This document shows, piece after piece, positions 1-10,195 of a stretch of 64,000 nucleotides of DNA; within the stretch, counting starts at the first letter, position 1, and each line of letters starts with the position of its first letter. A program made the position numbers and the translations under genes. The notes below the pieces were generated by a model, which was given only the letters and a program-made list of their open reading frames with translations, did not search any database and had not been told where the DNA came from. This DNA comes from Nymphaea colorata (Eukaryota > Streptophyta > Magnoliopsida > Nymphaeales > Nymphaeaceae): NCBI RefSeq assembly GCF_008831285.2, contig NC_045138.2, positions 42,523,115 through 42,587,114 on the forward strand, given 5' to 3'.

Positions 1-163
1 GGGAGGAAAGCAGCCAGGGGATCTTCAGGAAGAGGTAGGCGATGGGCAGCACAGCCACGAGACGCGAAGCGTTCTTTGGTAGCCTGGCGACGACGGCGTA
101 TACGTAGAGCAAGGAAGCGAGGGCGATGAGCCACACTCTCGCCAAGCTCTCCATCTCGCCCAT
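1..163 (-). CDS. Wax-synthase-like (MBOAT) acyltransferase, first exon, cut by window edge
   Basis: Reading the minus strand from the ATG at 163 gives 54 residues that stay open to the window edge. They start MGEMESLARVWLIALAS and contain two hydrophobic stretches (about residues 8-25 and 37-54) around a short basic loop with RLPKNASRL. This pattern (short acidic start, RVW, two helices, P-K before the second helix, Leu-Ser-Ser after it) matches the N-terminus of plant wax synthase-like long-chain-alcohol O-fatty-acyltransferases. These are ER-membrane MBOAT enzymes that join fatty acyl-CoA to fatty alcohols. The second Met (codon 4, 154-152) is an alternative start. The catalytic His lies far downstream and is outside the window, so function is inferred from the N-terminus only. 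Confidence 0.68.
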   Translation of the reverse strand, partial: MGEMESLARVWLIALASLLYVYAVVARLPKNASRLVAVLPIAYLFLKIPWLLSS

Positions 164-221
164 TTTGGGGGCCAAGGAGGAAGAAACGAAGCGATGGAGA
201 TTGTGGTTGTTCAGCGTCTTC

Positions 222-230
222 CTTATATGA
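222..230 (-). promoter_or_regulatory. Possible TATA box of the wax-synthase-like gene
   Basis: On the minus strand this reads TCATATAAG, about 60 bases upstream of the ATG at 163. That is a plausible spacing for a plant TATA box with a short 5' leader. Only the motif and distance support it. Confidence 0.3.
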
Positions 231-399
231 TTCTCTCGGCAGCTTGTTATAGCGGGATCGGAAAGGCGAAAAGGGCAGGCGACTCGAAGGACGTGGGCTA
301 TAGAACCACTTCAAACCATACTGAAAGAGATCAAAACAGTCAAATCTGCAGAGGCCCATCAATTGTGCAGGCCGAATTAAGTTGGTAGTCGTCCAAAAT

Positions 400-2770
400 T
401 ATTGCCATTGCTGTCACGGAGATCAAACTTGAAACCCCTTCACACATTTATGGTATGAAATACACAAGCTGTGGCTGAGATCTATCTGCGCATATGAAGA
501 CAGGTTCTTGTGTCCAGTCCTAGTTGCCATTTGCACCGATTTTTTTAATTTGTGTCCAGTCCTACTGTCGCCAATCAATTCCTGCCATTAATTTTGCATA
601 GACGATCCGGCTAACACGGATGCAGGTGTACCGATCTGTCAATGCATTTTTTCGACGGTGGGAGTTACGGTAAATGTTTTAAAATCCACGAAAAATACGT
701 GACTCGTACATCCATTCTTTATTCTTTGGAGTCCGTGACCCCAAGCTAAAAAAGAAAGCAACTTGTCACTTAAACAACAAAAAGAGTTTATGAAAGGCCT
801 ATTAACTCGTATCATTGTGAAATAAATTCTAATATCGAATTACCATTTTTAAGTTGTATTTGCTTATAAATCATAAGAACGAGAAACTGGAAGCTAGCTA
901 CTCCACACTTTACAGCCTCTAATAAATTATTGTATTTGCATATTTAACGTGAATTTAGTATCAAGTTTTAGTAGGAATATCAATATACCAATTTGAATAG
1001 GATATCCGATTGAATCAATCTGAAAAGAATCAAATATAAAAAAAATAATAGATTAAGAAATCAGATCATATTTAGGTTTAAGAAATGACATCCGATTAGG
1101 TTCAAATTTACATAAATATCCCACCGGATTCAGATTAGATTTATTTTATGACAAATATCATATATGTAATGCTGAAGATTGGTAAAATTCAGTTCATATT
1201 AGGATTTTGATATAAATAGAAAAAAAAAATCAGATTTGGATTGTAAAATCAGATTTCAGATTTGGATTCACCTTCAACTTTTTTTTATTCATGTTTGAAT
1301 CCGAATTCAAATCCAAATATGTGAATGTCCAAAAAAACAGATGTGATCAATGGTATATCCGGCTAGAATCCAATCCATAAACATCTTTAAGTATTAGCAT
1401 ATCACTCTAAAACAATTACTCAATGAGACAAATATTCGGGTCACAACATTCATATTTGTCCATTATCAAACAGTTAACAAATTCAATGTGCATGTATACG
1501 CAACATACTGCTTTCTAAAACTCAAAAAAAAACAAAAACAAAAGTTTAAAATTAAAGAACTAATCCTTTAAAATATAAGTCAATAACGATAACCAAGCTT
1601 GTCATTTGTGCCGGGCCAGTCCAAACCATCCAAGATGGACAGAAGAGACATAAAAGAATTTTATGAGTTTGTCCACTATTATTTTTATCAAACCTCTCAA
1701 ATGACATGTTTAATTTAATTCTTTACTTTAATCAATAAAATTTGTTTTCCAATACATCAATCATGGCCGTTCGATTTCTGTATATGGATGATTCTCATAT
1801 TCACTTTAATAAATCCAATGTAAATGCAACTCTTTCATATGCCAAGATGGGCTTAAGAAAGACGCTACTATTAACTAAAAACACAATGATACATTCAAAC
1901 TATAAGTGGTAAATTTTGTTTCTTGAAAATCTGAAGGGGCGCATGGCCCTTGCCGGGCCCTCTTAGCTCATAATAGGGACAATTTTGCGCTTCCATCCTT
2001 GATATTTAGTACAAATGTTAAATCTCCGTTCAACCCACAGGAAGAGGAGACCAATCAATTGGGACACTCGACTCAATTAATGAAGGAAAGGGACTAAGGG
2101 TGACATTTACATACTACTTGAAATGGCTCTTGCCACTGCTCATAACCCCCTAGTTGTTGCGAATGAAGTTATTGGCACTGACCCACACCCTAACCTCTGC
2201 ACAAGACCAGTTACTGCCCTTAATGATATTAGGACTAACCTTTTGCGAGGGCATGGACCGTCGCCAATAATACCATTGGCAATGGCAAGAGTCATTAACA
2301 ATACCAACTTTGCCAAGGACTATTTATATTGCCAATAGTGATGAAATCAAAAACTTTCTGGCTAAAGGCACTCTAAGTTTAAATTTCAAACTTGGGCATT
2401 CATATATAAAAAATTGAAAATTAATGAAGTTTTTATATATAAATAAAATAAATTTTTATATATAAACAAAATAAACTTTATGGGCTGGTGTGGGACATCC
2501 ATCATTTCCAACATGTTTCTTATAGGGCCATTTCATGGTTTGGAAATATACTCTACACTTACAAATAAATTTAAAATTTTTGAAATTCATCCTTCTAACC
2601 GTTAAGGCCTATTCCAAAAACATCTTTCGGGAATTTTCGTCCCACCCGGAGAAGTTGGATGAAAATTACAGGATGAAAAATAAGACTGTTGCTTTCCGCG
2701 ATGACTGCGAGGATGCTGCCTGCCTGCATGAAGCTTCGTCACCGGCGATGGCTGCTAGGCGATGTATACT
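400..2770. other. AT-rich intergenic stretch without a recognisable gene
   Basis: The stretch is rich in A and T with many short homopolymers and no reading frame resembling a known protein. Around 2120-2340 there is a more balanced patch with phrases such as CGTCGCCAATA and ATTGGCAATGGC. Short 'cgtcgccaat' words of this kind occur near ends of plant DNA transposons, but no inverted terminal repeats were found. Confidence 0.5.
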
Positions 2771-2771
2771 G

Positions 2772-2773
<2 letters not shown>

Positions 2774-2807
<34 letters not shown>

Positions 2808-2810
2808 AAG
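2774..2810. repeat. (GA)n microsatellite
   Basis: An almost pure GA dinucleotide run with two A interruptions. Confidence 0.9.
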
Positions 2811-2825
2811 GAACCAGCAACATTA

Positions 2826-3010
2826 GGGTAGTGTTTGATGGGCAGTATTACACTGTAGCAACGGAATAATATTTCAAATTTTAAAAAAAAATCCTGCGTA
2901 TCAAACGCGGAATTATATTTTCGACCGTTGAGGTCGATTCCGGAATAATGTTTCCGGAAACATTATTCCACCCGGAGGGGTGGAAATATGTTTCCGGAGT
3001 TTTTTTTGGG
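2826..3010. mobile_element. MITE-like segment opening with a GGTAGTGTTTGATGG end
   Basis: The segment opens with GGTAGTGTTTGATGG, a phrase also found at 11526 and, inverted and slightly changed, near 18680. It holds a perfect 28-bp palindrome at 2942-2969. No opposite end or target duplication could be paired, so this is a partial or single-ended copy of a small DNA transposon. Confidence 0.4.
2942..2969. repeat. Perfect 28-bp palindrome
   Basis: The left half is GGAATAATGTTTCC and the right half is its exact reverse complement, with no spacer. The outer flanking bases do not pair. The same GGAAA...TTTCC style of word recurs in the related element at 11526. Confidence 0.95.
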
Positions 3011-3239
3011 ACCGTTGGGGCACGGTCGCGTTTCCCGTTTCGCTGCCTCTTCGCTTACTCGCCTCTCGCAGCCGCAGCCCTCTTCGTCTTCCCTCACTCA
3101 CCTCTCGCAGCAGCAGTCCTCTTCGTCCTCACGCAATGCTCTTCGTCCTCATGCGCGCTGCAGCCTTCTTCCTGCTGCCACGAACCTTCCCCACTCGAAG
3201 GATTCCCTCATCAGCTCCTTAATAGGGTGAGGGTTTTGA

Positions 3240-4127
3240 ACCGCTTCTGTTGAAGGGGAAGGTGGAAGATGCCACCACCATGTCGTGAACCCGGCGACCC
3301 ACGAGATTTTTCGCCTCCCGGGGTCCTCTCCTATCTCTGTCTCGATCTGCCAGCTCCTCTTCGACCCCTCTCCCAAGTGGAGCACGCATAAGGTTCTCAT
3401 CGTCTCCCACCAAGGGTCCGCCATTGACGCGAAGATATTCACTTTGGGCGTTGATCGATCATGGAGAAGCCTCGAGGGCGCTGTTCCTGCTGCAGCATGT
3501 TGCTCTTCCACATTTTCCCTCCCTTGTGTTAATGGAGCCATCCATTGGTTGGCAGAGATTTTTAAGATCGTTGATGAAACCGCAGATGGGTTGCAGCCTG
3601 AGATACTTCCCACCGATTTTGTGGCTCAGCGCTACGGGTCGGAGTCGATTGTCGCTTTCAATATCCGGGAAGAGAGATTCCGGCAGTTGGCGTATCCTAA
3701 TTGCTGCTATGGGGGTGACTTCTGCGGTGGAATGCATGATGTGTACTTGTTTGAGATTGGTGGCTTTCTGTATTTTCTCCATTTTGACGTCTCTAATGCC
3801 ACCTTGGATATATGGGTGCTGAAGGACTATGTGGAGGAGAAGTGGATCAGAGAATACAGGATTCATTCAGAATGCCTCCACAAGGAGTTGCATTTGGCGG
3901 ATCATTTCTTGAGCATAGATGTTCTAGCTGCATTTGATGACGAAATCTTTGTGCAGGTTTTTGGGTCTTTTGGGGAGCAGGTACCTGCTTTAACTTCCTA
4001 CCACACTGTATTTAGAAGGTTTAGCAATATATCGGAAAACAGGATCCCAGATATCATAACTGTCGATGGTACATACGTCGAAAGCCTTCTCTCTAGTAAA
4101 GCAATTGAGCATCCGGAACATGAATGA
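3240..4127 (+). pseudogene. F-box-associated (FBA) domain protein, N-terminal F-box missing
   Basis: The frame is open from 3240 to the stop at 4125-4127 and encodes the kelch-like substrate-recruitment half of plant F-box proteins, which act in SCF ubiquitin ligases. Diagnostic pieces in order are VNPATHEIFRLP, FTLGVDRSWRSLEG, VNGAIHWLAE, SIVAFNIREERFRQL, LFEIGGFLYFL and LDIWVLKDYVEEKWIREY. The F-box that should precede it was not found in any frame upstream. There is no in-frame ATG until codon 150 (3732) counting from the GTG at 3285, and a stop lies just upstream (3237). The sequence 5' of it is simple Ser/Leu-coding repeat and the MITE-like segment. The C-terminal frame itself is undamaged for about 280 codons. 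An upstream exon spliced in from further left is possible, but I saw none. Confidence 0.75.
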
Positions 4128-4251
4128 GAATCAAGAGGGATTGTAAATGTATAATTGGGCCATTGTGAATTGCCCAACTACTTTTCTTTTTCATTTTGCT
4201 GTACATTCATAAACGCAGTATGAAATGTAAAATTGTCTAGTCGTATGTCCT

Positions 4252-4256
4252 CTTTT
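4252..4256. repeat. Target-site duplication, left copy
   Basis: CTTTT immediately before the left LTR, identical to the five bases after the right LTR (10191-10195). It marks the original insertion point of the copia element. Confidence 0.93.
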
Positions 4257-4731
4257 TGTTGGGATTTCTCCCCATATCGCATATACAAAACCAAACGTAT
4301 ATACCCTAAAACAGGATCATGCTCATGCTAAATCATTGAAATAAACGAAACCTTAAACTGAAGCGGAAGCGTACCTGAATCCATCTGATCTGGTGCACGG
4401 GAAGATCGCAGCAGGGTCTTCCAGGGTACGTGCGGCGCGCTTGAGGTCTCTCTCAGATGGGGAAGAGGAAAATCCTAGAAACCAATGTTTCAGGCAACCA
4501 TTGCACGACCCTAGGGACCACTACCATTTTATAATAAGAACAATTACGGATTCCACCCATCAAAGAGTCCGTAATTCGGTACTGGTATCTATACATTTCA
4601 GAATAATCCCATACCATCTAAAATGACGTAATATCTCAAAATGCAATCACTTAAGCGGATATTTACGTTAAGACAGCCATAATGTCTGAAATTCCTCATA
4701 GACATATGCTGGCCCACCAAATGATCTTACA
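4257..4731 (-). repeat. 3' LTR of the copia element
   Basis: Plus-strand ends are TGTTGGGATT and GATCTTACA. It pairs along its whole length with 9716-10190. Because the element reads on the minus strand, this is its downstream LTR. Confidence 0.95.
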
Positions 4732-4742
4732 ATCTCCCACTT
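4732..4742 (-). other. Polypurine tract
   Basis: On the minus strand AAGTGGGAGAT abuts the 3' LTR. This is the usual copia primer for plus-strand DNA synthesis. Confidence 0.85.
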
Positions 4743-5361
4743 GGGCCAAATATGTCTTAATACATTCAGACATTACACAAAACCTTAAGAGCTCATAATT
4801 GCTATCTTATTAAACGTCATTTCACCAATCTCGTCCATGATCATATCAACACAGAACCAAAGCGGCTTTCGCTATATCAAAATTAGCTAAACCTTCAATG
4901 ATCACAAATGTTAACATAACCAATAACATAGATCTGATATGGATGTATAGCATGAGAATTACATGCAATGTGATTACAATATGTCTATTCTCAACTGGTC
5001 CAACTTTAAAATATTATGGAGATCAAAACATAAACACAGAATGGAACCAAAGAACTTTAAACTTTATTCTGCAGAAAACTGAATACGTGTCCATATATCA
5101 GAGCAAACAAAATACAAACTCCCACTAAACTAGCACATCATCCAAGGATAACACCCCATACGAACAACATATTCGTGAAAGACCTTATGTGTTAAACCCT
5201 TGGTAAGCGGATCCGCAAATCATAGAGTTTGTCCCAATATGCTCTAAAGACACCTGACCATTCTGTATCCTCTCTTTAACAACCCAAAAAACTTAATGTC
5301 GATGTGCTTCGACTTTGACAAACTGTGGCTGTTATAAGAGTACATGACTGCTGAATTATTG

Positions 5362-6481
5362 TCACACAACAACCTTAGTGGTTTTTCTATACCATACATG
5401 ATGCGCAGCCTCGTGACAAAATTCTGTAATCACAAAACCTGATTGGATGTCATTATCTTGGCACCCAGCAAAGTCAGAATCTGAATACCCAATGATCTCC
5501 CACTGGTCTGACTTCCTGTATGTGAACGTAAAACCTTTTGTTCTTTCTAAGAACATCAATACCCTTTTTGGCTGCTTTCTAATGATCCATACCAGAATCA
5601 CTTAAATATCTGCCTAACATTCCAATGATAAATGCAATATCCGGACGAGTACAAACCTGAGCATACAAAAAACTTCCCACAACAGACGAATAGGGAATCA
5701 TTTCCATTTCCTTATATTCGATTTCACTTTTAGGGCACTGTTTGTTTGAGACAAAACTTGTCTCATTTAGCAACTGGAGTATCTCCTGGTTTACAATCTT
5801 TCATGCCATATCGTTGAAGCACCTTATCAATGTAGGCCTTTTGTGATAATCCAAGAATACCCCGAGAACGATCTCGAAATATTTAGATCCCCAATACAAA
5901 AGATGCACAACCAAGATCCTTCATGTCAAATTGTGTTGACAAAAAATTCTTAGTTTCATGGAATATGCCCATATCATTACTTGTCAGCAATATATCATTG
6001 ACATATAAAACCAGAAAGATAAACTTGCCCCACTGAAGTTTTGTTATACACATTCATCAACCATATTAGTTTCGAAACCAAATGAAACTATAACTTCATG
6101 AAACTTGTAATACCATTGACGGAAAGCTTGCTTTAGCCCATAGATGGATTTCTTGAGTTTGCAGACCATTTTCTTTGCATCTCCTGAAACAAAGTTTTCT
6201 TGTTGCACCATATATATCGTTTCATCAATGTCTCCATTTAGAAATGTTGTCTTAACATCCATCTGATGCAGCTCTAAGTCAAAATGAGCTACAAGTGCTA
6301 CTATAGTCCTGAAAGAGTCTTTTGATAAAACTGAAGAGAAAGTCTCTGTATAATCAATGTCTTCCTTTTGAGTAAAGCCCTTAGCGACAAGACTTGTCTT
6401 ATACCTTTCGATGTTACCTAATGAATCCCTCTTGGTTTTAAATATCCATTTACAACCAATGGGTTTCACACCTTCAGGCAA
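5362..6481 (-). pseudogene. Copia reverse transcriptase and RNase H, broken
   Basis: Three minus-strand frames cover the domain. 6481-6044 has the N-terminal half of reverse transcriptase (IGCKWIFKTKRDSLGN, VAKGFTQKEDIDYTETF, HQMDVKTTFLNGDIDE, CKLKKSIYGLKQAFRQWY); the first catalytic Asp in QMDVK is kept. A stop and frame change follow DECV. The second catalytic motif at 5994-6005 reads YVND instead of YVDD, so polymerase activity should be lost. 5773-5579 gives the thumb region (SSVVGSFLYAQVCTRPDIAF) and 5601-5362 the RNase H start (YSDSDFAGCQDN). Several frame breaks confirm a non-coding copy. Confidence 0.9.
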
Positions 6482-6493
6482 GGGAACAACTTC

Positions 6494-6817
6494 TCATATG
6501 TCATTATCCATCATGGACTTTATTTTCTCATTCATGGCATCCATCCACTCAAGAGATTTAGAACTCTTTATTGCTTGCTGGAGGTTGACAAGATCATCCT
6601 CCATTAAGCCCATATCAACATCATGTTCTTGGAGATAGACAAAATAATTTGAAATTGTATTTCTCCTCTCTCTAGTGGATCTCCTCAGTGACACCTCTAC
6701 TTGATTTTCTTGAGGTTGTTGAGTTTGTTCTTCAGTATGGAGATCGACATCATTGCCTTCTTCTGAATAGAGTGGACTCGGGTCCCTCTTCAAAGGCAAT
6801 GCTTCTAACCTGATCAC
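6494..6817 (-). pseudogene. Copia linker between integrase and reverse transcriptase
   Basis: A minus-strand frame of acidic, Ser/Gln-rich sequence carries SLRRSTRERRNTISNYFVYL followed by KSSKSLEWMDAMNEKIKSM, the usual 'RRSTRxR ... W..AM..E' linker of copia polyproteins just before reverse transcriptase. Confidence 0.85.
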
Positions 6818-6819
6818 CT

Positions 6820-7323
6820 CCCCAAACTCAATATCCTCAAAGAAATAGGCATTTCCCTTTTCAAAGAAAGACTTACTGAATGGATTATAAAACTTATAAC
6901 CCCTTAATGTTTGTTCATTTTCCCTTTATACATTCAATGCAAACATTAAAGTCTGCAAAATCAAGGGACTCAAGAATTCCTTTTGACACAAGCCTTTATA
7001 TTCACTTTTCAGAGATATGTCTTAAGCGTCAATGTCATAACATAATAGAATTCTAATTTGCTAATTTTACTTTTAGTACCACTAGACGTAACATGAAAGA
7101 TTTCATTATATGAAGCAACCATATCAAGCAAATAAAGGTTATCGCTACTAGACAAAGAACCAGCGACAATCAAATTTGAGTACAGAAACAACTTAAATTT
7201 ACTTCCTCCAAATGAACAATAATAATTGAATTTGTCCAATAAGAAAATAAGAACCAAATTCCATCTAAGAGACGGTACCACATAAGTTTCTGTCAAATTC
7301 AAATAACAACCAGTCTTCAACAA
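6820..7323 (-). pseudogene. Copia pre-integrase segment fused directly to post-integrase segment
   Basis: The minus strand from 7323 gives the protease C-terminus and gag-pre-integrase region (YVVPSLRWNLVLIFLLDKF, then SLDFADFNVCIECIKGK at about 6975-6920). Only a few codons later it reads GYKFYNPFSKSFFEKGNA, which in family members lies after the whole integrase catalytic core. About 200 residues containing the D,D-35-E centre are therefore absent. The join is near 6900-6910. A stop follows CIKGK. Confidence 0.85.
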
Positions 7324-7497
7324 TAACCAAGAAATTTGCTATGGGTTTAACCTTCGCCTTCTTGCCATCGCCCACATAGATGAATCTTTCAACATCATTT
7401 GGCGTTCGACAATTTAGGCAGCCTTGCATAGACACTATGTGAGTAGTAACACCGAATCTACCCACGAAGTGTTTCTGGGTACTGAAGTTAAATTATC

Positions 7498-7824
7498 CTA
7501 AGAACAAACCAAAGTGAAAAGTGTACCCTTCTTTTCACGCCATGCGTGATACTCAGTACAATCCCCCTTTATATGACCTTCACCCTTGCAAAAGAAGCAG
7601 CCTAATAGGCCTTCCTTATGCTTCTTCTGTTTCTTAACGGATGATTGGTCAACTGCAATTTCCTTAACAGTCTTTCTTTTCTTACTTGAAAAAATCGAAT
7701 CATTCATCTCAGTAATAATACTCAAATTTGCAAATATCATGGAAGCAGAACTCACTGTACAAAGAACAAACCAAAAATACCAAACATGCTCACAATCAAT
7801 ACATGTACAAAGATGAAATAACAA
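7498..7824 (-). pseudogene. Copia gag C-terminus with zinc knuckle
   Basis: The minus-strand frame contains CFFCKGEGHIKGDCTEYHAW, a CX2CX4HX4C nucleic-acid-binding knuckle preceded by a lysine-rich stretch (KKRKTVKEIAVDQSSVKKQKK). This is the nucleocapsid part of copia Gag. The rest of Gag upstream is not recognisable. Confidence 0.85.
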
Positions 7825-8399
7825 ATATAAATGAATTTAAATACAATGTCCTGAATCCCATCACAAGGTACCGGTGCAACGTTAATATCCAATCATTGGA
7901 TTGAAATACTAACTGCAAGTAGTATTCTTGGTCAACAATGAATATAGATAATTAACCCTGTCAAACAACGAGCCTATCTTTGGATTGACTCGCTATTTAC
8001 ATGGAAACCTGCAAAATTATCACATATTCATTGTCCTATATACTTAAACCTGACCAAACAACAATCATCCTTTGGGTTGATCATTGTCCGCATGGATCAA
8101 GTATACTATCATCTAATGTTTAAAACAAGCAAATTCGTACAACAGAGGTCACTTTGGCGACATAAAATACAAACTTACTCATTTAAAACAACAGACATGG
8201 CCAAAGTTCAAATTCACATTCCAAACATTCATCTAAAGTACACCCATAAATTTAAAACATGCAAAACATGATACATGAATTAAAATTTACATACAAATTT
8301 GTCCTATATTGAATCCAAAACCAAAATGATCCAATAAAAGGGACCCAAAAGTGTCTAAAATTTTATAAACTGATACCATAATTGTGCTTAAGTGTGTCA

Positions 8400-9700
8400 A
8401 GAGCTACTGAATCGGCCTTAAAGTGGCCCGTATTGTTATTAAACTACAACAAAAAACACCCACATGCCCCTAAATAGGGCTGAACTGGTCTAAAAATTAG
8501 ACGTACCGGTCAAAAATAGACCGTATCGGTTCTAAAACTCACTGAACCGGTTAAAATTGGCTAAAAACGGATCCAGAACTCAATGAACCGGTCTGAAAAG
8601 CCTTGAATCGGTCTAAAATCAACTTAATCGGTTCTGAAATGCTAGAATCGGTTCCAAAACTGAATGAACCAGTTCTGAAAGCCCTGAATCGGTTCTAAAA
8701 CTGAATGAACCGGTCCCAAAATGGTTCGAATCGGGTTTAAAAGGTCCGAACCGGTTCTGAATCGATTTAAATCGGTCTGAAACTGAATGAACCGGTTCGA
8801 TTCTTTACAGAACCGGTTTGACAATAATGAACCGTTTTCCAAAAGTTATACTGCATGGATACGGGTCGGGTCCGACAGGGCCCGACCCGGTCCGAAAAAT
8901 TAAACGCAGACGCGGGCGGGCGGGCGGCAAAATAGTTTTTTTTTTTTTTTTTAAACTTTCTGGATCCGAGTCGGGTCAAGACTGACCCGACCCGGGTCCG
9001 ACCCGCCTCCCGCTCGACCGACGCCACTGCTCGCCTCTGATCAGTCACCGAACTGACGGCGAACGGCGAAATCGCCTCCGGCGGGCCACCGGGGGCCTTG
9101 GGTGGGAGCCGATGGGTGTCACGACGCCGTCCGGCGACGGCTAAGTCGCCGGCAGGTCTATGACCGGCCGCCGCCCTTATTTCTCAGATTTTGCCCCTTT
9201 TGCTTTTCTGTTTTGAATCCGATTGAAAAAACAGCAGCGACAGCAGCGTGAAGGCCACCGGCGACGTTGGGTGGGCGCCAGCTGGTCCGACGGGCCCGAC
9301 TGGCGACAGCAATGTCACCGGCGGTCGCCCTTCGCCGGCCGATACACCTCCCAGCCGTCGCTCCTCACTGCCTACTCCTTCTTGTGCCCCTTTTCCCTTT
9401 TCTTCCTCTTGCGTGGCTGCAACAGACGCAGGGGAACCACCGACAGGCCGCCGGCGGGTCTCGCCAGGACGGCCGACAGACGGCTGTTCGCCTTTCGGCG
9501 ACGGTTGCCTGCCGAAAACTGGCCGTCCCTTCGCCATACTTCCCTGTGCCTCAGGCGACTGCAGCGGAAGCCCGACGGCTTCCGTTGCTCGCCCATGAAT
9601 TTTTTTTTTTTTTTGAAACTCACAGCGAAGAACAGGAAGAACCGAACGAGAAGACGCACAAAAAATAATCCAAAAAATCAACGATTCAACAATGAGCATA
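8400..9700 (-). other. Unusual leader of the copia element: word arrays and GC-rich block
   Basis: Between the primer site and recognisable gag lie three blocks. 8460-8830 is a degenerate array of ACCGGTTCTGAAA-like words. 8860-9010 is built of GGGTCGGGTCCGAC words. 9010-9600 is GC-rich with repeated GGCGAC and GTCGCC words, ending in a T15 run. T runs also occur at 8936-8952. All long frames here overlap in several phases and look like composition artefacts. It could be the element's own leader or a nested insertion. Confidence 0.6.
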
Positions 9701-9701
9701 G

Positions 9702-9713
9702 GCTCTGATACCA
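9702..9713 (-). other. Primer binding site (tRNA-iMet)
   Basis: On the minus strand this reads TGGTATCAGAGC, complementary to the 3' end of plant initiator methionine tRNA, two bases inside the 5' LTR. It starts minus-strand cDNA synthesis. Confidence 0.95.
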
Positions 9714-9715
9714 AA

Positions 9716-10190
9716 TGTTGGGATTTCTCCCCATATCGCATATACAAAACCAAACGTATATACCCTAAAATAGGATCATGCTCATGCTAAATCATTGAAA
9801 TAAACGAAATCTTAAACTGAAGCGGAAGCGTACCTGAATCCATCTGATCTGGTGCACGGGAAGATCGCAGCAAGGTCTTCCAGGGTACGTGCGGCGCGCT
9901 TGAGGTCTCTCTCAGATGGGGAAGAGAAAAACCCTAGAAACCAATGTTTCAGGCAACCATTGCACGACCCTAGGGACCACTACCATTTTATAATAAGAAC
10001 AATTACGGATTCCACCCATCAAAGAGTCTGTAATTCCGTACTGGTATCTATACATTTCAGAATTACCTCATACCATCTAAAATGACGTAATATCCCAAAA
10101 TGCAATCACTTAAGCGGATATTTACGTTAAGACAGCCATAATGTCTGAAATTCCTCATAGACATATGCCGGCCCACCAAATGATCTTACA
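9716..10190 (-). repeat. 5' LTR of the copia element
   Basis: 475 bp, the same length as 4257-4731 and differing by about 12 substitutions with no gaps seen. It lies next to the primer binding site, so it is the upstream LTR on the minus strand. Confidence 0.95.
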
Positions 10191-10195
10191 CTTTT
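10191..10195. repeat. Target-site duplication, right copy
   Basis: CTTTT, identical to 4252-4256. Confidence 0.93.

Larger units (their letters stand above)
4257..10190 (-). mobile_element. Complete-ended Ty1-copia retrotransposon lacking its integrase core
   Basis: A 5,934-bp insertion read on the minus strand. It has two 475-bp LTRs with TG...CA ends, a perfect 5-bp target duplication, a primer binding site matching initiator tRNA-Met beside the 9716-10190 LTR, and a purine tract beside the 4257-4731 LTR. By eye the LTRs differ at about 12 positions (roughly 97.5% identical), which suggests a fairly recent insertion. The coding part is degenerate: gag zinc knuckle, pre-integrase segment, reverse transcriptase and RNase H are recognisable, but the integrase catalytic core is missing and the frames are broken. 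It therefore probably moved using proteins supplied by another copia element. Confidence 0.95.

Noticed and set aside
2123-2338. 71-codon plus-strand frame
   Set aside because: No similarity, no promoter or splice context, and the DNA has transposon-like words.
3149-3613. 154-codon minus-strand frame
   Set aside because: Overlaps the F-box-associated frame in antisense and shows no similarity; a shadow frame.
9184-9753. 189-codon minus-strand frame and four overlapping plus-strand frames
   Set aside because: All lie in the GC-rich copia leader where stop codons are rare in every phase; Pro/Gly/Arg-rich, no domain and running into the LTR.
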